A stretch of 64,000 nt of DNA. Origin: Guadua angustifolia. Taxonomy: Eukaryota; Streptophyta; Magnoliopsida; Poales; Poaceae. The position numbers and the translations under genes were made by a program. The stretch is taken from positions 25,017-89,016 of the forward strand of contig JAYEVE010000738.1 in assembly GCA_036346375.1 (NCBI GenBank), in the 5' to 3' direction. Of the stretch, positions 12,801-24,855 are shown piece by piece. Numbering within the stretch: position 1 is the stretch's first letter; every line of letters begins with the position of its first letter. The notes under the pieces are model-generated. The model had not been told where the DNA came from. It ran no database searches and saw only the letters and a program-made list of their open reading frames with translations.

Positions 12801-15788
12801 GTAGTGATTACTTATCCCTTTGCTTGCTTCAAGATTTGTGTAATTTGTATTAGGAGGGAAATCATTGAAGCACCTCTGATTTCATATTCATTCAATTGTC
12901 TGGGAGGGTATTGGTACAAATTCATTACATTTTCGAGTATAAGGCTATAAGCATGCATGGAAGGAGGAAAAGTTCAGTGTTCAGGGGCGATATAGACCTT
13001 TTTCAATTGTCATCGTCCACGGTAACAAAACTGCCTCCAAAACCTCCTCATGGGGTTATTTGCACTGGTTTTAGAATATCATGGGGTATGATGCCCGGTT
13101 CTGTAGTTTTTATTTTTATTTTTTTTTTATTTTTTTATTTTGGGGCAAAGTTGATGTACCATCAAAGTTCAGGGTAACACACACTTTACAATTGTGCATT
13201 TTGTATTTATGTAGTTGTGCTAATTGTTTTGCTTTGGATTGTTCAGCTCCCATTCACCTCTTTTCGGTGTGCTGCTGTATGATTTAAGACTTTTGTTGTT
13301 CATTGCTCTCACCTGGGTTGTGTTTTTAGCTCTTTCCCCCTTTCTCTTCTCTTCCATCTCAAAAGGAATTTTTCTGGTTTTAATGTTTAGTGGTTATCAG
13401 CTTTAATTGGAAGTACTTTACGAAGTACTTAGCCATGCTTGGATTTTCTAATTGTGTATGTTTCATACAGACTGATGATGCACTTTCAATTTATCTCGAG
13501 TATGTTTCTGGGGGCTCAATTCATAAGTTACTTAGAGAGTATGGTCCTTTTAAGGAACCTGTGATTCGCAATTATACTGGACAAATTCTATCCGGCCTTG
13601 CTTACTTGCATGGAAGGCACACTGTCCACAGGTAGCATACAATGTCTAAAATTGTTTACTCATTCCATAGGTGGTACAAAATGCAATAATTGCTAGATAC
13701 TGCTTTTCTTGGCAGAGATATTAAAGGAGCAAACATACTTGTGGGCACTAATGGTGAAGTCAAACTTGCTGACTTTGGCATGGCTAAGCATGTATGCAGT
13801 TTTCCTTCTCCATCTCCCTACCTCCTTCCTGCGTGGGTGGCATTGTGTAGTTCCATTGTCGTAAAGTTTAGTCTTTCTTGGGGGAACCTGCCAACTTCTG
13901 ATTTTCTCCAAATACTTTCTATTTGGTTCTACTTACGTTCGATTTAGCTAGTGCACCCTAGAAGAAATTGCAACGAGGTATGCTTCTATGCTTTTCTAAA
14001 AGAGAACTATGCAGTTTCTAAATGCAGCTGAAGTTACTAATAGTGTGCTCAATTGATTTAGGATGCCTTTAGTTTTGTTTTTGGCAACGCATAGAAGGTT
14101 AGAAGCATTCCTGAATTTTAATTTCCTATGAAACTGAGTATCCACCTACTTCTCCTTACATAACAGTATAAAACAATTTTATGGAAGGATGGCCATAAGT
14201 TTCCAGTTCCTTTTGATGGCCATTATTCCACCTACAAGGAAAAAAACACAAATTCTAGTCTGTTATTCATTTGTCCATCCAAGCCTCTTCATTCCTTATG
14301 TTGAAGCAGATATCATCTTTTGCTGAAATACGCTCTTTCAAAGGAAGTCCTTATTGGATGGCTCCTGAGGTGAGTTTTTTTTTTTAGTAAACTTTTAAAC
14401 CTTCTTTGTCAGCATCCATTGTACGTTTGTGAGTAAAGTTCTCCGAACATCGGAAACCTGCAGGTTATAATGAATAGTAAAGGTTACAGTCTAGCTGTTG
14501 ACATTTGGAGTTTGGGGTGTACAATTATTGAAATGGCAACGGCAAGACCTCCTTGGTACCAATATGAAGGGGTATGCCTCCACTTTGCAGTTGTATTTCC
14601 ATGTAACTGTGATGGATGACTGGTCGACTCAATCTTCTCCAATGTGATCTTGCAGGTGGCTGCGATATTCAAGATTGCAAATAGTAAAGATATACCTGAA
14701 ATCCCGGACAGCTTTTCCGAGGAAGGGAAAAGTTTCTTGCAGCTGTGCTTAAAACGTGATCCAGCATCTCGCTCCTCTGCAACTCACTTGATGGATCACC
14801 CTTTTGTTCAGGACCATCCAGCAGTAAGAGCTGCAAAATCCAGTGCATTGAGAAATGCATTTTCTGCTGCAGCAGATGGGAGGCATACAATGGTATATAC
14901 ATATATTTTTTGCTTTTTAAGGTGTACTTTTAGTCTCTTTGGTTCTTCGAAAGGCCAATAAGAAAAGGCAGCTTATAGTGGCTCACTGGCATTAGTACTT
15001 TACATCTGCATGAACCACATCCAATTTATTTGGACTCTGCGCCAATTTGGTCAATGGCAGCACTACTATGGTTTTTTGGTTAGTGGTATTAATGATGTGC
15101 ATGATAACTCAGTTGCATTGGATTTTGGCTTAGTTGCATTAAAGATCCTAAATTGATAGTTGATGAGCAGGGCTACCTTTGCGACTTTATTTGAATAAAC
15201 TTCATTGCAGGGTTTTTGCTTTTCAAGGAAAAAATGCTTTGCTTGCTTCATTTATGGGATCTGTTTTCCTAAATGCTCACCCTCCTTATCCTGCATTCGT
15301 TCTTGCAGTCCAACAGGGAGTTCTCATCAAGGAGAAGTATTACTCCTCTGAGGGATATAGAACTGAATGCGAGGGATTTTGCTGGATTTTCCACGGCTGC
15401 TCCTTCACCACATGTGTCCAGGTACTGTAATACTCCACATCCATCCTCATTTTCTACCCTTTCTCGAAAGTTCTGCCTTTTCTTGTGCAAGGGACCTTTC
15501 TCGCAACTTAACAGATTATTTATATCCTACAGCAGTCCTATTCCTGTGAGAACAAACGTGTCTCTACCAGTATCCCCATGCTCAAGCCCATTGCGGCAAT
15601 TTAATCAATCCAAAAGGAGCTGCCTGCCATCTCCGCCTCACCCAGCGCTTTCCTCCGGTACTATAGCCTATAATCCATCAGGCTACGCATTGAATCAGAC
15701 AAGACGAAGTCCAGCAGTTTCAGATCATTGGCAGGATGTTGGCCAGTTGGAGCTGCAAAGCCCCTACGGTTCCCCAAGAAGGTTCTGA
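9827..15788 (+). CDS. MAPKKK, YODA/MAPKKK3 group, 11 exons; frame broken near the ATP loop as given
   Basis: Ser/Thr kinase expected to phosphorylate MAPKKs in the cytosol. Exons: 9827-10221, 10962-11460, 11786-11872, 11984-12046, 13471-13631, 13716-13791, 14310-14369, 14464-14571, 14656-14892, 15309-15421, 15533-15788, all GT-AG; intron 4 is 1,424 bp. The start (MPAWWPRKSRS) sits in gcggcgATGC. A Ser/Pro-rich N-terminus precedes the kinase domain: glycine loop GTFGQVYLGF, LEYVSGGSIHKLL, catalytic HRDIKGAN, DFGMAKH, activation loop FKGSPYWMAPE, AVDIWSLGCTI. The Ser/Pro-rich tail ends at TGA 15786. About 685 codons fit the MAPKKK3/5 size. Oddity: three single-base losses (near 11407, 11423, 11790) put a TAG at 11419-11421; they sum to three, so downstream exons are in frame. 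Either a pseudogene or, more likely, assembly errors. Confidence 0.9.
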
Positions 15789-16130
15789 GCGTCTTTTGCG
15801 AGAGTTCAGCACGAGAAAGTGTTCCCATGGCATGGTAGATGCCCGGAGATGTTCCGTCAGCAACCTTTTGTTACTTCGTGTTACTACAGCGATCTGATTT
15901 ACTGTACAGTAGAAAAGGATTCGAGGAAACAAGTAGTAACAAGAAGTTTTGTATAGCCGTAGGCTGTTGTCGCTTCCACCATATACCATGCTGTATATCT
16001 CGACAAAATCTTTTAAGAATACGGGCTGTAAATTCGCTTGTTTGCGCAGCCTGACATTTGGATGTAGTACTGTCGTAATAGTTAGGAATTTACTGGTTGA
16101 TTTAAGGATGTCTTCCGAGTGACATTTCAT
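15789..16130 (+). other. Probable 3' UTR of the MAPKKK gene
   Basis: Sequence after the TGA, moderately AT-rich, without competing frames. The poly(A) site cannot be placed exactly; T-rich and ATA-rich stretches near 16050-16130 are plausible. Confidence 0.5.
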
Positions 16131-16529
16131 ATGAAAAAAAGACCATTTTTACTAGGGGAGAATTTTTACAATCATTGAGAGGTCATATAGAATTTATCCC
16201 TAAACTCTTGTGTCTCTTGGTTTCTCCATATTTAAAACTTTTGGTACTTTATGTTACTAGTTTAATGTATATTTTGGTACCTCTCCATTTAACTTCCTTT
16301 CGTCTTTGGATTCTTTTTAGCTGGCTGATTTTAGTTTAGACGCTCGGGAAAAAAAATTAATGATAGGAGCCATGGTGAAGCAGGAAGCTGATGCTCGCGT
16401 GGAAAGCCATTTGAGATCAACCATATACTTGCAGTTGCAATATGCAAGCGTGCACCGGAAAACTTCAAAATTCATAGGTGTTTGCTTGTCTGAAATTAAA
16501 AGAGAATAAAAAAGAAAATATATTAGATA
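16131..16529. other. AT-rich intergenic stretch
   Basis: No gene, RNA or complete transposon recognised between the MAPKKK 3' UTR and the MITE half at 16530. Confidence 0.6.
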
Positions 16530-16593
16530 CTCCCTTCGGTCATAAATAGTTATCGTTTTGAATATCGACACGGTCTCCACAGCACAACTTGAC
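16530..16593 (+). mobile_element. Left half of a Stowaway-like MITE, split by the hAT
   Basis: Starts ctcccttcggtcataaatag after a TA dinucleotide and continues gttatcgttttgaatatcgac. The right half lies 40.5 kb away (57096-57302), and its reverse complement begins ctcacctccgtc and contains atcatcgttttggatat, so the two ends form an imperfect terminal inverted repeat. Resembles the grass 'ctccctccgtc' MITEs (family knowledge). The joined element would be about 270 bp. Confidence 0.65.
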
Positions 16594-17774
16594 TAGGGTT
16601 TGTAAAATCGTTGAAAATCAAGAAAAAATTACGATTTTCAGGTGTATCGAGCCAGCTCGACTTTGCAAACCGATCGGTAAACCAGTCAAATTCAAAAAGT
16701 TTGAAAAAAAATTATTCAAAATCTCCCTAAAATTAGTATTAATAGGGTTGAAAACCAAATATAGAAAATTAGTATTAAAAGCTCCCCAAAACCAAATATA
16801 GAAAATTGAACAGGCAAAAATAAAAAACAGGAGCAGGCTGCAGCCCATAGTAGAAGGCCCAATAGCCCGGTTCGACGCGTGAAGAAACTTAGCAAGTTTT
16901 AATACGGTTGTTGATGTTTTGGACACAATTATCTAGCTCCCGAGTCCCCCTCGCGAGTCTCCTCTCCACCCTCTCGTTCAGCTTGCGCTGCCTTTAGCCA
17001 TATCCGTTTGCCATTAGCCTAAAATCTCTGCTGGAGGTCAAAAATCGAGCGGTAGTAGTCGTTAATTGCTTCCCCAGTAACGAAAATCCAAGCTCTCGCG
17101 GGTGTGTCGATTTTTGACTGGAACCAAGCGATTTTCGATAAGTTCATTCGATTTTTTGTAGTCTGTGAATAAATGGCAGTAGATGATGTACTACAATAGC
17201 ATACTAGTGATTATTATTTTCATTTTCGATTTGGTTGTTTGATTGCAGCCTTGCACAATACAATAGTATACTTCAGTGTGTTTTTGTCAGGGTTAGGGTT
17301 AGGGTTAGTGTGATTGAAGTTAGGTTATATGTATACATGGTATGGATGAATTGATAATAACTTTATTGAGGGTTAGTGTTAGTGTAATTCATCAGAGTGT
17401 TGTGCTTTTGAATTAAGCATCAGCTATATATGTGTGCTTAATGTTGCATTTGCCTAGCTGTGTATGAATCATTGAACCACTTGTGTGAATGCACCAATTT
17501 GCAGTGGAAAAAAGTTTGCGTATTGTTATTTCTTGCTCAAAGTGGTTTAACAGCTTCATTTGGTAGCCGAAAATGTAAGTATGATGTATGTTCTAATTTG
17601 TTCTATATTATAGACTAATATGCAATGATTAGGTCATAGGATGCATTAAACCATACCACAAACTTTAACTAGAGGTCAAAATGGCTGATATTTTGCAGGC
17701 ATTAGCAATTTTGTGTGTATATATATGTACGTAAACTGCATGCATGATGACTTCTTGTTGTATTCTATTAGTAG

Positions 17775-18050
17775 ATGGCAAATCATGGCAATATTGTATT
17801 GGAGCACGACAACATAAGGAACGGATTTCGATGCAAGTACTGTCACAAAGAGAAGAAAGAAGGTGGTGCGATCTGACTGAAGCACCACTTGGTAGAGCAC
17901 AGTGTGAATGTCGTCTATTGCAATCAAGTTCCTAAGGAGATTCACAAGTATTTTCAGCATAACTTAGATAGGACGAAGGATAAGAAGAAAGAAAAAAAAG
18001 GAAGAGAGGCTCAGAAAGGAAGCAGCAACTGGAGATTCCCAACTTAGAAG
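17775..18050 (+). pseudogene. hAT transposase N-terminus with BED zinc finger
   Basis: The frame from ATG 17775 reads a BED-type DNA-binding finger: CKYCHKEKKEGGAI, then a stop, LKHHLVEH, VVYCNQVPKEIHKYF, then a lysine-rich NLDRTKDKKKE. Cys-x2-Cys, His and the C..VP element are the hallmark of plant hAT transposases, whose BED finger binds element ends. The in-frame TGA at 17874-17876 sits where arginine is usual, consistent with CGA to TGA. The coding sequence is cut at 18050 by the gypsy element and resumes at 45216. Confidence 0.85.
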
Positions 18051-18055
18051 AAGTG
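18051..18055 (+). repeat. Left target duplication (aagtg) of the Tat-type gypsy element
   Basis: aagtg occurs directly before the left LTR and again at 45211-45215 directly after the right LTR. Confidence 0.9.
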
Positions 18056-19029
18056 TGACGAGTACACCTGGCATGGGTATCCCCAGCGACCCACGAAAAG
18101 TATATGGGCCGCCTTCGCACCATAAATGGGCCGCCTTCGCACCAAAGCCACAAGGAGAAGCCGACCGGTCGTCCCACAAGGGCGCTTAGTTCCGACACTG
18201 CCGACCTCGAAGCGACCGACCTGCGCTAGGGTGGGCGCCCACAACCATTGGCGACGGCGTCCGGTATCCCGACCGGTGGTCGGACCGACCGGGAACCCCG
18301 AGCTAGCTCAGGCCATCTTCACCAAAGAGCAGACGTCAAATCATCGGGAAGCGGTTTCTGCACTGGTCACCTACCCTGCTGATGCAACGGCTCAAGACGA
18401 TCGAAAGCAAAGAGGCTGCTAAGGCTTCCCAAGGCGATTCAGGTCGAATTTGGCGCTCCTGACGTCAAGACGACAACAAGCAGAGGGCAGGTACGCCGTT
18501 TCCGGAGGAATGGACCGTGCCATCGCTCTGCGCCTCCACCAACCCCTCAGAGGTCACGTCCAACGATCGCCGAGAAGGAGGCCGACTCTAGGCGAGGAAG
18601 CCCCTTCGTTTTCTCTCACATGCTCTCGTGTAACCTGCCTCCCCGGGCTATATAAGGGGAAGCTTGACCCTCCGGAGCGGGGACGCTCGAACACAGCGCG
18701 CACAAACAGAGCACGTACGAGCAAAACCCGTCGATAAGCCTCCATCGAGCTCAGACACACCCTTGGCTCCGAGTCCTCGCGACTTGTAGCCGTTCTAGCC
18801 GACCTCAGACACGGGAGCTCAGGCTCGGGCTCGGCCTCCGCTTGTAACTGTGCAAACTTGCTAGCATCAAGAATAACACACGACCACCTCACAGAGTGGA
18901 GTAGGGACGTTCAGCCCGAACCAGTATATATCTTGGATCCCCTTTCTTTTGGTCCAACCATTCAAGGAACGGGAGCGCGTGGCCCGTCTAGACCTACAAA
19001 TTTACTTGCCGGTCCTCGAAACACCGACA
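18056..19029 (+). repeat. Left LTR of the Tat-type element
   Basis: Begins TGACGAGTACACC and ends ACACCGACA just before the primer binding site. Aligns along its length to 44271-45210 with many small indels. GC-rich, with a TATA-like site at 18649. Confidence 0.9.
18649..18656 (+). promoter_or_regulatory. TATA box of the left Tat LTR
   Basis: TATATAAG in cgggctatataaggggaag, about 380 bp before the LTR end. The right LTR reads ccggctataaggg here (near 44840), having lost part of the site. Confidence 0.6.
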
Positions 19030-19049
19030 GTTGGCGCGCCAGGTAGGGG
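19030..19049 (+). other. Primer binding site of the Tat-type element
   Basis: ttggcgcgccaggtagggg follows the LTR's final CA. Its position and GGCGC start match minus-strand primer sites of grass Tat-lineage elements. The tRNA is not assigned. Confidence 0.75.
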
Positions 19050-20383
19050 CCTCGCGCGACATCAGCATCTCCGGATTCCCATTTTGTCTCCTTGATGGCT
19101 CCCTTCACCGACGACACAAGGCTTTCGCGGCGGGAGCCGACGCTGGCTCTCTCGACCGTCGTCACCACAGCAGAGAGCTCAACCTTGCTCTCGCCAGGCT
19201 TCTGTAAGCCCTGCGGGACGCTGGACCTCGCCACCTCACGCCGACAACCTCCGACTCGGGCTCCCACACCGCCTCCAGACCGACACTCACACTTGCACCG
19301 CCGGCCGGGAGCGCGCTAAGATTTCGTGCGGACGGCGCCCCGCCTCCAGAAGCACGCATTTCGTGGCAATGGTGGCTATACGCCGACCTCATCCCTGAAA
19401 TATTGAGAGTTCCTCCGATAGCGACTCCGGCTCTGACGCGGGGCAGGCTTTAGAGGAACCATACCCCCGCGAATGCAACGTGGCCGACGTGAGCAATCAG
19501 CCGGCCGCTACTTCCCCGAGCCAAGAGGCCCTCCACCGGCGCTCCGGAGCACCAGAGGTGGGGCTTCACCACGGGCAGGTTGGGTCTCCCCAGATCCGCC
19601 ACGTGACCTCCAGCCAGCCGAGAGCTGGAGTTACGAGCGGCCAGACTCGGCAAGGCAAGGATCGACCAACTAGGGCCGAGCCAACTCGCGCCTGACTACT
19701 AGCGGGTGGCGCATGCATGCTGCTGCTGGGTACACCAAAGAATCGGCGGAAGAGCCGGTCGCTGTTCCGTGTTTCCCCTTCCTAGCCAAATTCGCATGGC
19801 CATGATGCTACTCGCAGCATCCCGAACCGAACGAGCTCGAGGCGGGGCTACTTACCGGCACCTCCGGAGCTGGTAGAGCACGCCAGACAAAGATGTACCG
19901 ACCAGGGGACTCAAAGACACGAGGCCTCATTCGGCCGCCAGAGTTCGACTCGCCCATGAACCGCAAAAACAGCGCCAGCTTGGGCGGCCCAGGCCTCCTA
20001 CACTCCGGCACGGCGTCTCGGGCAACACCACGATTACCGCGACACCCTCGACGCGTGGAAAAGATCGGCCGGCGCCGAGGCCCGTTCGCAGGTCGCGGAC
20101 AGCGGTCGGCGCCGCGACCGCAATCCGAGCCCAGAAGGCCCGGGACCCCAAGCGTTCTCTCGGGAGATCCGTCGGGCGGACTTTCCCGCCCGATTCCGAG
20201 CACCTGTTAACATAGCCAAATACACGGGAGCGACGAACCCCGGTGTTTGGTTGAAGATTCTGTGCTCGCCGAGCGGAGGAGCTACTAACGATCTTTTTAT
20301 CATTCAGTACCTCCCCATTTACCTAGCGGACTCGGCTCGAGCTGGCTCGAGTACTGCCCACGGAACCATCAAGCGGGCCGACT
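19050..20383 (+). other. Leader and decayed N-terminal gag region of the Tat-type element
   Basis: A possible gag start (MAPFTDDTRLSRREP) lies at 19095. The frame then breaks repeatedly in GC-rich sequence. Near 20210-20320 gag-like words appear (IAKYTGATNPGVW) before the frame clears at about 20384. No intact gene. Confidence 0.6.
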
Positions 20384-21956
20384 GAAGAACGATTCGCCGG
20401 GAATTTCCGAGTACTTGGCGCGCACAGGAACTCCTGGGACCTTAAAAGCTGCAAGCAGCAGCCAGGAGAAACGCTCCGGGACTATATCCGGCGCTTCTCC
20501 CAACAGTGTAATGAACTCCCCGACATCAGCGACGCCGACGTCGTAGGGGCATTCATCTACGGCACCACGTGCAGAGCCTTGGTCCACAAGCTGGGTTGCA
20601 TCAAACCCAGGACCACCAAGGAGCTGCTCGACATTGCCACCAACCACGCCTCCGGCGAGGAGGCCGTGGGGGCCATCTTCGACAAGGGGAAGGCCAAACG
20701 AGAGTCCGGCTCCGAGCCTGCCGCTCCTTCCGATCACTCCGACAAGCGAAGGCGGAAGGGAAAGCAGGCCCGCGAGGACCACACGGTCGCGGCCGCCGGC
20801 CGCCCTGACAAGCAGCAGGCGCGGCAGGCGTCCGACCACTTCGAAAAGTTGATGGAGAGCCCGTGTCCGAACCACGGGTACCCCGTCAAGCACAAATACC
20901 GGGACTGCGAAGTCCTGAGGCGCTTTCTCTCCGGAAACCCCACGCAGCTGCGGGGCAAAGGGAAGAAGCGCGACCCGGAGCCGGAGGTCAGGGAGGAAAA
21001 GGCGGACAACGGGTTCCCGGAGCCCGACGGATGCCTCATGATCTTCGGTGGACCGGAGAGTTACGCCGACAAGCGGAGGCAAAAGCTTGCCTACCGCAAA
21101 GTGCACACCGTGACCCCTGCGGTCCCGAAGTACCTCCGGTGGTCGGAGTCCCCGATCACCTTTGATCGGACTGACCACCCCGACCACATCCCGCACCCGG
21201 GAGGGTACCCACTCGTCGTCGACCCTATCGTGGGGTCGAAGCGCCTCACAAAGGTGCTCATGGACGGCGGCAGCGGTCTCAACATCATGTATGCTGAGAC
21301 GCTCGACGCCCTGGGAATTCCCCGCTCATCCCTGCGACCAAGCAAGGCACCTTTCCACGGCGTCATCCCAGGCCAGCAGGCCTACCCTCTTGGGCAGATC
21401 GACCTGCCCGTCACCTTTGGGGGGCCCGAAAACTTCCGCACCGAAAACCTCACTTTCGAGGTTGTGGGGTTCGCGGGTTCCTACCACGCCATCTTGGGGA
21501 GGCCATGTTACGCTAAGTTCATGGCGGTCCCCAACTATACCTACCTGAAGTTGAAGATTCCAGGGCCACGGGGCGTCATTACCGTGGCCTCTTCCTTCGG
21601 CCAATCTTTCAAGCTGAGCGAGGCGATTCTTGGTTGGCCGGCGGTCATTGGCCCGCCGAACTCGACCATTAATGGGAGGGAAGCTTCTGAGTCCCTCCCT
21701 ACCTCCGGCAAGTCGGGGCCCGGATCCTTCGAGTCCGCCGAAGACACGAAGAGGGTCGCGGTCGACCCCGAGGACCCAGCCAAGACCGTGCGGGTAGGGT
21801 CCGCCCTCCCCGCCAAATAGGAAAGCGCGCTCGTCGACTTCCTCCAAGCAAACCGAGATGTCTTCGCATGGAAGACCTCCGACATGCCAGGCATCCCAAG
21901 GGAGGTCGCCGAGCACACCCTCAATATCCGACCCGGCGCAAGGCCGGTCGCCCAAC
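20384..21956 (+). pseudogene. Gag C-terminal part and aspartic protease, leading into RT
   Basis: Structural capsid protein and processing protease of the gypsy element. The capsid-like part reads NSWDLKSCKQQPGETLRDY then RRFSQQCNELPDI (20409-20530), the Tat/Retand style of gag. The zinc-knuckle-like CPNHGYPVKHKYRDC lies near 20865-20910. The protease has KVLMDGGSGLNIMY (21250-21290); D-G-G replaces the common D-[ST]-G, as is usual in Tat elements. A TAG at 21818-21820 interrupts the frame, yet the same frame continues (SALVDFLQANRDVFAWK) into the start of RT until the copia insertion at 21957. Whether the TAG is a lesion or a recoding site is unknown. Confidence 0.85.
21952..21956 (+). repeat. 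Left target duplication (ccaac) of the nested copia
   Basis: ccaac recurs at 34253-34257. Removing the element and one copy joins the gypsy frame without a break (GTC GCC CAA | CGC CTG CGC). Confidence 0.93.
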
Positions 21957-23308
21957 TGTAAGTTCAACCTTCATTAGTTATGGTTTTGGTGTTAATGACA
22001 AATCTAATTATGCGTTAATGACAAATCTAATATTGAGTTAATCCCCTAATGCGATATGGTTATTAATGACAATTCTTATATCGAGACTAACATGGTTGTT
22101 TAGAATATCTTTGATTAGTCTCATCGCATTGAAAAATGGAAAACCCAAGGTATGTTTGCATATTCATCTTAATATTAGTTGCATACTTTGGAGTCAAGTT
22201 AAAATATGAATGTCCCCGTTATATTAACCACAAAACGTGCATCATGTTCCCAATCCATATATTACATGGATGCACACACTTAGGGGGAGTTCATGATTTA
22301 ACTTGATAGTTTCGTTGTATTGATCGAGTCTTTATTGATACACATAGGATCAAGACAAAGAAACTAAATCATTGAGTATATATTTAAATTGCCTAGTTAT
22401 AAGTATACTCATGGTAATATAGGATATACTCCAATATGATTAAAGTGAATATGTGCATATTATCTCTAAGTCAATCATATTTATGCACATATACATGTGG
22501 GTGTATTCTATAGTTGATGATTTAGAGTAATGATCATTTCCATACAATTTACATATAATGGATCATTACTTCTCATCAACATGAGTATATGAAAACTTGT
22601 GTAGTTAATATATACTCATATCAATTTAAATGATAATTTAAATTGAGTTCATTAAATCTTATTAATCATTAAAGAACACTTCATCATGTGTTGATGGTGC
22701 TCCGTGATTAATTGAGGACAATGAATAGTTCTTAAGTATAATTACGCATGTGTTGCATTATTATACTTAAGACACATTTACAATCATTTCAATTGGTTTA
22801 GGTTGTGCTCAATTGATCTAAAGGCATCCATTATGTGTTAATGGAGTGCAAGAGATAATTGAGACAACCATGCATCTTGGACTAACAAGTTTCTTGAGTT
22901 ATGTTTGAGTTAGGTCCAAAGATGAATGAGATGATGAAAGCGGGACAAGGACGGCATCATGAGTCGATGGGCGTCAAGAGTGGATCCCAAGAGAGTCGAG
23001 TGATGATCCCGGGAGAAATCAAGTGTCAATCATAAAGACCCCAAAGGGATTGCTTGTCTTGGCGGTGAAGGTATAATTAGATAGGCTAAGGACTTTTGTA
23101 GTCTTTGAGTCTAAGGTTTTATCGCCGTGCATATTAAGAGGGTCGTTCTAGCTTGAGCTTCATCATGTGTTGGTGATCTCATTCTGCGCTCACTCGAGCT
23201 CAAACCATTTGGATTTGGTTTTTGCATGAGGGTTAACCATTTGGCATGTGTTGCGAATGGGTTAAACTTATGCTTGGTTGTATTTGGTTTTCGCATTATG
23301 CTTTGATT

Positions 23309-23675
23309 TGCATGTGTTGCAAATAGGATAAGCTAGTGCGTTGGCTTTTTGCGTGGAGTTCACTTTTGCATGTGTTGCATTAGTTGAAGCTTCACGCTTT
23401 GGTTCAAACAAATCTTTATAAAACCTTGGCGTTGCTTGGAGCTAAGTTTTGCATGTGTTGCAAAAGGAGAGAGCTCAAGCACGATTTGGTGTTTATGTGT
23501 TTGTATGGAGCTAGAGGCTTGCATGTGTTGCAGTAAAGAGCTCATACGGTTGATTTGGTTTTGATGTGGAGTTGGTTTTGGTGTTGCATGGAACTAGAGA
23601 ATTGCATGTGTTGCAATTAGAGAGTTCATGCATCGTGAATTGATGTTGCTTGGAGCTAGACTTGCATGTGTTGCA
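23309..23675 (+). repeat. Cluster of TGCATGTGTTGCA units in the LTR
   Basis: Near-identical 13-mers start at about 23309, 23368, 23450, 23520, 23603 and 23663, spaced 59-83 bp. Each holds TGCATG, the reverse complement of the RY core CATGCA bound by B3 factors in seeds (established knowledge), and has TGCA at both ends. The same cluster recurs in the right LTR from about 31924. Function is inferred only. Confidence 0.8.
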
Positions 23676-24060
23676 AAGAGTAGTGCTCAAGCATGAAATG
23701 TGTTTATTATGTTATTTGCAAGTTCGTTGTGCGAATAAACCGAGGTTTATGAGTCCGAATTCGAGCATGTGAGTGGGGCTTGCAACGGTGTTGGCAAGTT
23801 GACCGGTCTTGTGTTGATCTTCACATGGCTAGGGGATTAATCTCATAAACTCGAGTTTGATTTGCTTAATACGTTTTGCAAATAGTTCTTTAGTTGATTG
23901 CTGAAATGTGTTTTCGCAATTTGGGTTGAATTCTTTGAGCTTGGGCTAAATTGGTGCAAATGTGTTTTGCGGGTGTATGATCATGTGTTGATCATCTTGA
24001 GGCTCAAAGAATTGCATTTGGATCTTCGGAGAAAAGTTTGTGAAAAATCCATAATTGTGC

Positions 24061-24259
24061 GGTGTGACCAATCTTTGAGTGGTGCAACCAATTGTCATGT
24101 GGTGCAACCGCCATGGTGTGCTAACCCTAATTGTGGTGCAACCAACCTCAAAGCGGTCCAACCAACCATGGTGTGGCTAACCCTAATTGTGGTGTGACCA
24201 ATTGTTGAGCGGTGTGACCAATCGTCATGTGGTGTGACCAATTGTCGTGAGGTGCAACC
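24061..24259 (+). repeat. 20-bp-phased GGTNNNACC array in the LTR
   Basis: ggtgtgacc or ggtgcaacc begins at 24061, 24081, 24101, then 24135 (with ggtccaacc at 24155), then 24191, 24211, 24231, 24251. Within each run the spacing is exactly 20 bp. The right LTR holds the same array near 32678-32880. The half-sites GGT and ACC are complementary. Confidence 0.85.
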
Positions 24260-24847
24260 GACCTTAGGGTTTCGGTGTGTATTTTCCGATGGTTGTTTTG
24301 GTGCGCTTTTGGTGGAGTTGAGCGGTGCCACGGAGCCTTCCATCGGACCGGCCATGGTGATTTTTCCTCGCGTGTGCCTCGTCTGGGAAGTGGGCGATCG
24401 GCTAGGCTCATGCATGCGACCGGCCGGTTGGTGCAACCGGCGTGTGAAGGCGGTGTGACCGGCCTGGTGCGATCACACCGGCCGAGGTTTGACTGGGGTT
24501 TCTCGGTTTGTGTTTTTCAGCGGGCGCGAGTGGTGGCGGCGGCGATCGCCCGGTCGGTCGAACCGCCGGCGGTTCCACCGCCCCGTGCGGTACATGTTTT
24601 CCAGAGAGGGCATTTGCGGTTGCGTTTTGGTTTTGTCTGGCGTTGAAGCGGCGGTCGGACCGGAGAGGCGGTTGGACTCGCCTCATGGTGCGGCAAGTAG
24701 GTCAGGCGGTCCAACCGGCCATTATAACGGTCGTTTTTCCGACCGTTGGCTGTGAGGTCCGGTCGGACCGGATGAGGTCCGGTCGGACCGTGTTTTCGCT
24801 GATTTTCTGGAATCTTGCCCCCAACGGCTAGTTTCTTTGGTGGAGGC

Positions 24848-24855
24848 TATAAATA
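24848..24855 (+). promoter_or_regulatory. TATA box of the nested copia LTR (left copy)
   Basis: TATAAATA in ggaggctataaatacccc, about 795 bp before the LTR end. Conserved in the right LTR at 33451-33458. Probable core promoter of the element. Confidence 0.75.

Noticed and set aside
17289..17309. Interstitial telomere (ttagggttagggttag)
   Set aside because: Only about three units, of TTAGGG and not the plant TTTAGGG type, inside a hAT. Probably chance or local slippage.
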